A stretch of 64,000 bases of DNA from JANSWY01 sp965228955. GTDB taxonomy: Bacteria > Bacteroidota > Bacteroidia > Cytophagales > Cyclobacteriaceae. Positions 35,285-42,059 of this stretch are shown here, in pieces. The stretch covers positions 3,968,001-4,032,000 of the forward strand of contig OZ245848.1 of NCBI GenBank assembly GCA_965228955.1. The letters are read 5' to 3'. The notes beneath the pieces are model-generated. The model had not been told where the DNA came from, made no database searches, and worked only from the letters and a program-made list of their open reading frames with translations. Every line of letters begins with the position of its first letter. Within the stretch, counting starts at the first letter, position 1. The translations under genes and the position numbers were made by a program.

Positions 35285-35352
35285 TTATCTGTTGTCGGTT
35301 ATCTGTTGTCAGTTTGTAATGAACTGATAACGGATAACCGACAACTGACAAC
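35284..35352. repeat. GTTRTC-heptamer palindrome, left flank of the divergent permease module
   Basis: Left arm 35284-35314 and right arm 35322-35352 pair at 27 of 31 positions around a 7-base loop. Each arm is four 7-base units of the form GTTRTCN (GTTATCT, GTTGTCG, GTTATCT, GTTGTCA). The right arm is nearly identical to that of the element at 41575-41638. It separates two convergent genes and could end transcription from both. Confidence 0.8.
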
Positions 35353-35353
35353 A

Positions 35354-38026
35354 CTATTCCGCCCTCAAAGACTCCACCGGATTAATCTTCGAAACTTTGA
35401 AAGTATGAAATGAAACCACAACCACTGCAATTACTAAAGCAATCAAAGCACTCAGGATGAATTCTGTAAAACCAATATCGATTCTGTATGCAAAGTCATC
35501 CAACCAGTTGTTCATTTGCCAGTAAGTAACAGGAATTGAAATAAGGATTCCAATCAATAATTGAACAATAAAGTTCTTCGCCAAAAGCCTGAAAATTGTA
35601 TTACTATTTGCTCCCATTACTTTTCTGATGCCAATCTCTTTAGTCCTACTATTGATCACGATTAGTGATAAACCAAATAGCCCCAGCGAAGCGATTATAA
35701 TAGCAAGAATGGTTGCCACAATTACCAATTTATTCATCTGAGCTTCATTTTCATAAAGCAGTTTCATTCGTTCATCAACAAAATCGAATCTCAACTCCTC
35801 ATTTGGAAAAGTAGATGCCCAGGCATCATTTAGCATTGTTCTGACTTGCAAAAGCTGGCTACCTGAATACTTAAAGACCAGCTTAGGAATTGGAGAATCT
35901 CCAAAATTTGTGTCACTGATACCTTGAACAATAGGAACTGGGTTTTGAACAATCACAAGAGGTTCTATACTTGTATGTAGAGATGAAAAGTTAAAATCTT
36001 TCACCACTCCTACTATTCTATGGTCACCAAAGTCATTACCAGGAAGCTTTTTTTCGAGAGTATTATCTTGCAGTCCAAAATATTTGACTGCAGTTTCATT
36101 TAGGATAATAGACTGTTTTTCGTCTGCTGTATTTCCAACTTCAAACTTTCTACCTTCAGCTATATCCACATTAAATGTTTCAAAATAATACGGATCAACC
36201 AGCAGAATTCTGAACCTTCTAAATGTTCCTTCCGGATCTGTGTACGCCAATTGACCCCAGCCATTAGTGCCAAAAACATGGGACCCCATTCCAACGTCCT
36301 TAACTTCTGGATATTTTTCCAGCTTTGCTTTCAATAGCTTTCCATTTTCAAATGTAGAACCCAAAATTTCCACAAAACCATTTGACTGAGGATCCGGATA
36401 AAGGTTTACACTAATCGTTGCATTGTAATCAAACCCCAAATCTTTAGTCTGCATATACTGAAACTGAGATCTCATGATTAGGGCGCTAGTCAGTAGAATT
36501 GCCGTAACAAAAAACTGAAATACTACTACACCTCTTCTCGTCAGGTGACTTCCTTTTCCTATTGAGGTTCCTTTTAATATGGATGTGATTTTATATCCTG
36601 ATAAAACCAGAGATGGGTAAATACCAGCTATAATTCCAATACAAACAGCAATTCCAAAGTAGGCCAGTGCATGCCACCACTCAAATGTAAAGACTACATC
36701 AGCCCCTGTTAATTCATTAAATATTGGGAATAGAAAGAAGGAAAATCCAACTCCCAGCAACATAGCTAGAAAAGCCACAATAATACTCTCACTCAGATAT
36801 AGCCAAATCAAATTGCTCCTCCATGCTCCTAACACTTTGCGAATACCTACTTCTTTTCCTCTTTTGATTGACTGCCCAATAGACAATGTCGCATAATTAA
36901 CACAAGCTATAACCAAAACAAGAATCCCGATAATCCCAAGGATGTACACATAGTCCGGATTGCCCACAGGTGCCTGACCTGCCGGAATTTCAGTATTCAA
37001 ATGAATATCAGTTAGAGGTTGAAAACCAATATTGTACTCACCTCTTTTTACCTCCTCCGACAAATGTTGCATGACCATGTCTTGCATCTTTGCTTCAACA
37101 GAAGTGATTGCTGTATTTTCTTTGATTAACACGTAAGTTTCCGGGCCTACATTAAACCATGCATTCCTTAAGCCTTCAGAAAAAATCCAATTGTTGTTTT
37201 CATTGGAAATGGCCATGTTGAAACTAATGCTGGATTCCTTTCTGATATCCTGGAATACGCCAGAAACTACAAAGTCCTTCATTTCACCATTAATCTCCAA
37301 GGTCAGACTCTCGCCTATTGCTTCATTATCCCCGAAATACTTTTCAGCAAATGATTCCGATAGAATGATATCAGTATTGTTCCCCAAAGGTGACTGAACA
37401 TTGCCGCTTAGCATTGTGAAATCCAGAACATTAAATGTCTCCGGACTTATCAGATAAACAGATTCATTAAGACGGTTCTCTCCCCTTCCAACAAGGTAGG
37501 ATTGCGGTAGAAATTGAAGAGCTGTCTCTATTTCTGGGAAGTTATCTTCTAATGTGGTTTCAAAATGCCAGGGAGTAACCGAATTGAAGAAGATCTTATC
37601 ATTTCCATAGTCTTCTTTTAGCCAAACCCTGTATAGCCTGTCCTTTTTACTCTGAAACTGATCGTAACTCAATTCCTGTTTGGCATAAGTCCCCATGAGG
37701 AGAAAGCATGTCACTCCAATAGCAACCCCAAGCAGATTCAATACAGTATTCAATTTCTGCTGCCACAGTACTCTAAATGCGATCTTAAAATTATTTCTGG
37801 TCATGTTCATGAATTCAAATTTTGGAAATCGTTTCTTGGATACTGCAGAATACCTGAATGACCTAAATACCAACCATATGTACAACCAATTCGCTTTTTT
37901 GATTCTACCATGATCATGATGATATTGAAAAATTTCATATAGATCTCCCTGCAAATCCTCTAATAGTAAAGGATCGCAAAACCACTCCAAAAAGCGGTCT
38001 GCCCATTTTGGAGGCGAAGGAATCAT
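35354..38026 (-). CDS. ATPase-less MacB/FtsX-type permease with prefix domain (paralogue 1 of 8)
   Basis: 890 residues. A cytoplasmic N-terminal prefix (about 1-75) has PPKWADRFLEWFC and LEDLQGDLYEIF. Next come a first membrane helix (about 94-114), a MacB-like periplasmic domain, and three helices with the FtsX coupling motif GKEVGIRKVLGA. A second half repeats this with TKEIGIRKVMGANSNTIFRLL, and the chain ends NPVESLRAE. MacB/FtsX permeases move substrates or transmit force across the inner membrane when driven by an ABC ATPase, but none is encoded here and no Walker motif is present. It is read from the PadR gene just upstream (4-bp ATGA overlap). It forms the left arm of a divergent module with 38902. 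Confidence 0.93.
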   Translation of the reverse strand: MIPSPPKWADRFLEWFCDPLLLEDLQGDLYEIFQYHHDHGRIKKANWLYIWLVFRSFRYSAVSKKRFPKFEFMNMTRNNFKIAFRVLWQQKLNTVLNLLGVAIGVTCFLLMGTYAKQELSYDQFQSKKDRLYRVWLKEDYGNDKIFFNSVTPWHFETTLEDNFPEIETALQFLPQSYLVGRGENRLNESVYLISPETFNVLDFTMLSGNVQSPLGNNTDIILSESFAEKYFGDNEAIGESLTLEINGEMKDFVVSGVFQDIRKESSISFNMAISNENNNWIFSEGLRNAWFNVGPETYVLIKENTAITSVEAKMQDMVMQHLSEEVKRGEYNIGFQPLTDIHLNTEIPAGQAPVGNPDYVYILGIIGILVLVIACVNYATLSIGQSIKRGKEVGIRKVLGAWRSNLIWLYLSESIIVAFLAMLLGVGFSFFLFPIFNELTGADVVFTFEWWHALAYFGIAVCIGIIAGIYPSLVLSGYKITSILKGTSIGKGSHLTRRGVVVFQFFVTAILLTSALIMRSQFQYMQTKDLGFDYNATISVNLYPDPQSNGFVEILGSTFENGKLLKAKLEKYPEVKDVGMGSHVFGTNGWGQLAYTDPEGTFRRFRILLVDPYYFETFNVDIAEGRKFEVGNTADEKQSIILNETAVKYFGLQDNTLEKKLPGNDFGDHRIVGVVKDFNFSSLHTSIEPLVIVQNPVPIVQGISDTNFGDSPIPKLVFKYSGSQLLQVRTMLNDAWASTFPNEELRFDFVDERMKLLYENEAQMNKLVIVATILAIIIASLGLFGLSLIVINSRTKEIGIRKVMGANSNTIFRLLAKNFIVQLLIGILISIPVTYWQMNNWLDDFAYRIDIGFTEFILSALIALVIAVVVVSFHTFKVSKINPVESLRAE

Positions 38027-38358
38027 TTGATTAAAGAGAAATTGAGTCTTGGAATCTTTTGATATAATTCCATCTTAAAGGACATCAACTGATCAAGAAT
38101 GTTGGTTCCAGCCGCTGTAAGAGTAAAAAATCGCTTTCTTCTTCCTCCACGTTCGCTAGTTGCACCACCCATTGTGGATTTGACATACCCCTTCTTTTCA
38201 AGTCTTCTCAACACTGAATGAATGGCCGTAACATCCAGTTTCCTTTCGGTATTCTCCAGAATCTCTTTGTGTATAGTCACAGCATACGCCTCACTCTGCA
38301 AAGCGCCAACCGTGAGCAACACAAGTTCTTCCAACTCCCCTATGTGTTCACCTTTCAT
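38023..38358 (-). CDS. PadR-family transcriptional regulator (copy 1)
   Basis: A 111-residue winged-helix regulator. Helices begin LEELVLLTVGALQSEAYAVTIHKEI; the recognition helix lies near VTAIHSVLRRLEKKGYV; the wing is MGGATSERGGRRKRFFTLTAAG. A short C-terminal dimerisation helix (LMSFKMELYQKIP) is typical of the small PadR-s2 form. It overlaps the permease start by 4 bp, so the pair is translationally coupled. It is divergent from PadR copy 2, with TTTGTnnnACAA-type elements in the 207-bp gap. Inferred to repress its own operon until a ligand, likely a membrane-active compound, is bound. Confidence 0.93.
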   Translation of the reverse strand: MKGEHIGELEELVLLTVGALQSEAYAVTIHKEILENTERKLDVTAIHSVLRRLEKKGYVKSTMGGATSERGGRRKRFFTLTAAGTNILDQLMSFKMELYQKIPRLNFSLIK

Positions 38359-38367
38359 AATAATCGA

Positions 38368-38425
38368 TTATTTGTTGTACAAACGTACATAAAATAAATT
38401 AGTTGTATTTATGTACAATAAATAA
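38368..38425. promoter_or_regulatory. Inverted operator-like pair upstream of PadR copy 1
   Basis: TTATTTGTTGTACA at 38368-38381 and TGTACAATAAATAA at 38412-38425 match as an inverted repeat at 13 of 14 positions. Each includes a TTGTACAA-like core. They lie 10-67 bp before the PadR start codon on the minus strand. Confidence 0.6.
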
Positions 38426-38474
38426 ATATAATTCATCTCAGGGTTTATAAAAGTAACCAAATGCGGAATTCAAG

Positions 38475-38562
38475 CATTTGTTTTACAATTTATATAAAAA
38501 TAAAACCTATTTGTTTAACAAAATATATACTAATCCCGTACATTTGTTTTACAATTTATATA
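38475..38562 (+). promoter_or_regulatory. Three operator-like repeats in exact 33-bp register before PadR copy 2
   Basis: Twenty-two-base elements begin at 38475, 38508 and 38541. The first and third are identical (core TTTGTTTTACAATTTA) and the middle one matches at 18 of 22 positions. The last ends 3 bases before the ATG at 38566. The core TTTGTnnnACAA is palindromic, and the 33-bp spacing places the copies on roughly the same helix face. They are most likely sites for PadR itself. Confidence 0.7.
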
Positions 38563-38565
38563 GTA

Positions 38566-38898
38566 ATGGAAAAGAACTATTTAGGAGAGTTTGAGGAATT
38601 GGTCCTGACAATGGTAGGTATTCTCGGTGAAGAAGCTTACGGAAATGCCATTGTCCAGGAAATTGAAACCAAGCTAAATCGCAAAGTAAACCTTAGTGCA
38701 GTTCATGTAACCTTATATCGGTTGGAAGATAAGAATCTGGTTAGTTCATCTATGGGTGGTGCTACAACAACAAGAGGAGGTAGAAGAAAACGCTACTTCA
38801 AAATCACTAATACCGGACTTAGCCTTTTACATGACATGCAGGAACAAAGGACTGAACTTTGGAAACTGCTACCAACTCTTAAATTCTCTACAATCTAA
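38566..38898 (+). CDS. PadR-family transcriptional regulator (copy 2)
   Basis: A 110-residue winged-helix protein starting MEKNYLGEFEELVLTMVGILGEEAYG, with the wing MGGATTTRGGRRKRYFKIT, nearly the same wing as copy 1. An in-frame ATG 35 codons upstream (38461) would encode an N-terminal extension made of the operator repeats (ICFTIYI repeated), which no PadR has, so 38566 was taken. It is followed after 3 bp by the permease at 38902. The C-terminal helix (MQEQRTELWKLLPTL) resembles those of the other four copies. Confidence 0.93.
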   Translation: MEKNYLGEFEELVLTMVGILGEEAYGNAIVQEIETKLNRKVNLSAVHVTLYRLEDKNLVSSSMGGATTTRGGRRKRYFKITNTGLSLLHDMQEQRTELWKLLPTLKFSTI

Positions 38899-38901
38899 AT
38901 T

Positions 38902-41568
38902 ATGGATCCCAATGAGGTTTATGATCCACCAGCCTGGGCTGTTAAGTTCCTAAGTTGGTTTTGCCCTGATGCTTTATTGGAAGGCATCCTGGGAGACCTA
39001 TTGGAAGAATTCGATAATAATGTCAACAACAATGGCTTAACCGCCGCAAGGAGAAGGTTTATTTATTCTGTTTTTAGATTCCTTCATCCGTCCATAATTC
39101 TTAAAAACAGAAAGGTCACAAAACTTATAAATATGGGAATGCTAAAATCACATTTAAAGGTCGCGTATCGCGGCATGTGGAAGTATCGCTTTTATTCTTT
39201 TGCAAACTTGCTGGGACTCACAGTTGCGTTTGCTTTTTTATTACTTACTTCAACGTTCATTTATCATGAAAACAGTTACGATCAATTTCATCAGAAGAAA
39301 GATCAAATCTTTCGACTCGCTCATGAGGTCTTATTAAAAGAAACTGGCGAATCATTAAGTAAAAGTGCTGTTACACCTGTTCCACTTAGCAAAGATCTGC
39401 AACAAGAAGTACCTGCCATTACCAAACAATCCAGAGTTGGTAGTGCATCTATGACATTAGTCAAGGACAACATTCCGTATGAAGAAGTCATTGTATTTGT
39501 TGATCCTGATTTCCTCGGGTTCTTTGATTTCCCGATGGACCAGGGACTGCCAAAAGCTGCATTGATAGATCAGTCAAGTATGGTATTATCTGCAGAAAAA
39601 GCACAAAAATACTTTGGCTACTCTGATCCAATCGGGCAAACTTTATCATTGAATGTGAATGATAGCCTTATCAATTTTCAAGTCACTGGAATAATTGACG
39701 CTAAAGAAAAAGAATCCAGTATATCTGTTCCAATACTCATAAACTTCGAAAAATTCGAATTGCTGGTGGGTAAACAGGCAATGACATCCTACAACTACAG
39801 CGCTGTAGAAAATTACATTTATGTAGAGACACCACAAGAGATCTCATTATTGGAAGGGTCAATGACGGAAGCGATGAAGAAGTTTTCCCGAGGCGATGAT
39901 ACGGAAGTCAAAATCTTTGCTCAACCACTCACATCAATTCATCTTGAAGAAGATGTAACTGGTACAGCTGACTACACAACAAGCCGAAAAATACAAATAA
40001 TGGCAGGTTTAGGGTTACTAGTCCTGGTAATTGCAATCATCAATTACATCATGCTTTCTACTGGTCACTCCCTTAATCGACTTAAAGAATTAGGCCTAAG
40101 AAAATCACTCGGAGCATTTAAAAGCCAACTTAGAATTCAGCTCATATATGAATCATTTTTCATTACTATTTTATCAGGAACTCTGGGATATGTTCTTGCT
40201 TTACTGCTCATTCCTCTATTCAATAACCTGATTGACTCAAATCTATCTCTAGGCATTTCAGCTGTTCAAATACTAGTAATGTTCCTGATTTCCATATTTA
40301 TCGCATTGATTTCTGGAGGTATTCAGGCAGTTATTTTATTAAAACACAAGCTGGTTGCTGCCTTGAAAGGCAACTCCGCCATCAAAAACAAAGACAGCAT
40401 TCTAAATCAGGGTTTGGTAGTTCTTCAGTTCGCTTTCTCTATGATACTAATATCCGGAACCTTGGTTATGCGATCCCAGCTCAACTACATTCAGGATAAA
40501 AATTTAGGATTTGATGAAGACCGATTAGTTGAGCTCACTCTGGGTAACACTGAAAGTACTGAAGTTGCAACAAGACTAGTTGACAGATTCAGAAATGAAG
40601 CTTTGAGCAATAGTCAGATTTCATCGGTATCTGCTTCTATGAACAATGCTTCAGAGCCCTGGACAACACTTGGATTTCTTCAGGAGAATGGAGACACGGA
40701 AAACATCCATTACAACCAAATTGATCCGGATTATCTAAAAACTATGGGTATTGAACTGACCATGGGAACCGACTACAATCCAAATTCAGGAAATACAGCT
40801 AATGATATTTTGGTCAATGAGTCTTTAGTTAAGCACTTCGGTTGGGAAGATCCATTAAATCAACAAATCCCAGGAAAGAATTTTGATTCTAAACACCGAA
40901 TAATTGGAGTCATGAAAGATTTTCACTTCAGTTCATTGCATAATGAAATTGAGCCGTTGATTCTTTCAGTCAATCAGGGAGCAGTGAGTAGTGGAGTAAC
41001 TGGATTAAGTACATACTACTGGCCCCCAAATCTTTACAGAGTGATTGTGAAAATTGGTCCTGGTGAACTTACACCTGCAGTTAATTTCCTTGAAGACACC
41101 TGGAAGTCCACAATCCCCAATAAGCAATTTCAATATCGCTTTGTAGATGAATCACTGGATCGACAATATGCTGAAGAAAAGAGATGGAGAAAGGTAATTA
41201 ATGCTGCTTCAATCTTTGCATTAGGTATTGCCTGGCTAGGATTACTAGGCCTAACCAGACTTTCTGTGCAGAGAAGAACCAAAGAAATTGGGGTAAGAAA
41301 AGTCCTTGGCTCCTCTATTCCAAATGTTATTATTCTATTGTCAAAGAGGTTCTTAATACTTGTATCAGTAGCAGTAGTTATCGGAATACCAATAGCATGG
41401 TTGGCACTGGACAATTGGCTTCAATCCTATCCCTACAGAATAGAACTAAACCCTCTCCTATTCATCTTAGCAGCTGTGATCGTTTTGATAGTTTCGATTG
41501 GCTCGGTGAGCCTTCAATCACTTAAAGCTGCAAATGCCAATCCAGTGGATTCTTTGAAGTGTGAGTAG
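38902..41568 (+). CDS. ATPase-less MacB/FtsX-type permease with prefix domain (paralogue 2 of 8)
   Basis: 888 residues. The prefix is the most divergent of the set: YDPPAWAVKFLSWFC and LEGILGDLLEEF (about 8-45). The helix at about 103-125 (FANLLGLTVAFAFLLLTSTFIY) precedes the first periplasmic domain. The internal FtsX coupling motif is LKELGLRKSLGAFKSQL, the C-terminal one is TKEIGVRKVLGSSIPNVIILL, and the end is NPVDSLKCE. The first half thus has ELGLRKSLGA where others have EVGIRKVLGA, which may alter contact with an ATPase. Preceded by PadR copy 2 and followed 6 bp on by a heptamer palindrome. Substrate unknown. Confidence 0.92.
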   Translation: MDPNEVYDPPAWAVKFLSWFCPDALLEGILGDLLEEFDNNVNNNGLTAARRRFIYSVFRFLHPSIILKNRKVTKLINMGMLKSHLKVAYRGMWKYRFYSFANLLGLTVAFAFLLLTSTFIYHENSYDQFHQKKDQIFRLAHEVLLKETGESLSKSAVTPVPLSKDLQQEVPAITKQSRVGSASMTLVKDNIPYEEVIVFVDPDFLGFFDFPMDQGLPKAALIDQSSMVLSAEKAQKYFGYSDPIGQTLSLNVNDSLINFQVTGIIDAKEKESSISVPILINFEKFELLVGKQAMTSYNYSAVENYIYVETPQEISLLEGSMTEAMKKFSRGDDTEVKIFAQPLTSIHLEEDVTGTADYTTSRKIQIMAGLGLLVLVIAIINYIMLSTGHSLNRLKELGLRKSLGAFKSQLRIQLIYESFFITILSGTLGYVLALLLIPLFNNLIDSNLSLGISAVQILVMFLISIFIALISGGIQAVILLKHKLVAALKGNSAIKNKDSILNQGLVVLQFAFSMILISGTLVMRSQLNYIQDKNLGFDEDRLVELTLGNTESTEVATRLVDRFRNEALSNSQISSVSASMNNASEPWTTLGFLQENGDTENIHYNQIDPDYLKTMGIELTMGTDYNPNSGNTANDILVNESLVKHFGWEDPLNQQIPGKNFDSKHRIIGVMKDFHFSSLHNEIEPLILSVNQGAVSSGVTGLSTYYWPPNLYRVIVKIGPGELTPAVNFLEDTWKSTIPNKQFQYRFVDESLDRQYAEEKRWRKVINAASIFALGIAWLGLLGLTRLSVQRRTKEIGVRKVLGSSIPNVIILLSKRFLILVSVAVVIGIPIAWLALDNWLQSYPYRIELNPLLFILAAVIVLIVSIGSVSLQSLKAANANPVDSLKCE

Positions 41569-41574
41569 TATATA

Positions 41575-41638
41575 GTTATCAGTTGTCTGTTGTCAGTTTA
41601 ATCCAAATACTGATAACAGACAACCGACAACTGACAAC
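41575..41638. repeat. GTTRTC-heptamer palindrome, right flank of the divergent permease module
   Basis: Arms at 41575-41599 and 41609-41638. They pair apart from one extra 7-base unit in the right arm, as if a heptamer had been gained or lost. Units are GTTATCA, GTTGTCT, GTTGTCA. The right arm is almost identical to 35322-35352, so the two elements are members of one dispersed family. Confidence 0.8.
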
Positions 41639-41657
41639 CACCCCAACTATTTATTAC

Positions 41658-41708
41658 TAAATCGTAGAACAAATAAAAATTTCCTCCGTATATTTGTTCT
41701 ACAATTTA
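41658..41708. promoter_or_regulatory. Inverted operator-like pair before PadR copy 3
   Basis: TAAATCGTAGAACAAATA (41658-41675) and TATTTGTTCTACAATTTA (41691-41708) match in inverse at 17 of 18 positions and start exactly 33 bp apart. The core TTTGTnnnACAA is the one seen before PadR copy 2. The second copy ends 8 bases before the ATG at 41717. Confidence 0.7.
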
Positions 41709-41716
41709 GAAACATC

Positions 41717-42058
41717 ATGAAAGAAACAGGTTTAGGAGAGTTTGAAGAGGTAATTCTGTTGTTAGTAGGAATTTTGGCTGAAGAGGCATATGCATTCAGA
41801 CTTGCAGAAGAATTTCAATCTCAAACCAAAAGATCAGTCAGTATTGGTGCGGTTCATTCATCCTTATCAAGACTGGAAGACAAAGGATTTCTTACTTCCG
41901 AGATGGGAGCCTCCACTGCATCAAGAGGTGGAAGAAGGAAAAGAATTTACTCAATAACTGCAGCAGGTGAAAGAGCACTTCAATCTGCTAAGGATTTTCG
42001 CGTCTCGCTTTGGAGCCAGTATCCACAATTATCATTTGTTGGAATCCTGAATAAGTAA
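41717..42058 (+). CDS. PadR-family transcriptional regulator (copy 3)
   Basis: A 113-residue winged-helix regulator: MKETGLGEFEEVILLLVGILAEEAYAFRLAEEF, recognition region VGAVHSSLSRLEDKGFL-like (SIGAVHSSLSRLED), wing MGASTASRGGRRKRIYSITAAG. One base separates its stop from the permease ATG at 42060. It heads a likely operon of two permeases (42060, 44705) and perhaps the small membrane protein at 47377. Its operator-like sites share the core of copy 2, so cross-regulation between neighbouring units is possible. Confidence 0.93.
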   Translation: MKETGLGEFEEVILLLVGILAEEAYAFRLAEEFQSQTKRSVSIGAVHSSLSRLEDKGFLTSEMGASTASRGGRRKRIYSITAAGERALQSAKDFRVSLWSQYPQLSFVGILNK

Positions 42059-42059
42059 A

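Noticed and set aside
35284..35352. Heptamer repeats as a possible CRISPR array
   Set aside because: Units are 7 bases with no spacers and form a palindrome; no cas genes are present.
38461..38565. N-terminal extension of PadR copy 2 with repeated ICFTIYI peptide
   Set aside because: The repeats are the 33-bp operator copies read in frame (33 is divisible by three). No other PadR here has such an extension, and the family start is the ATG at 38566.
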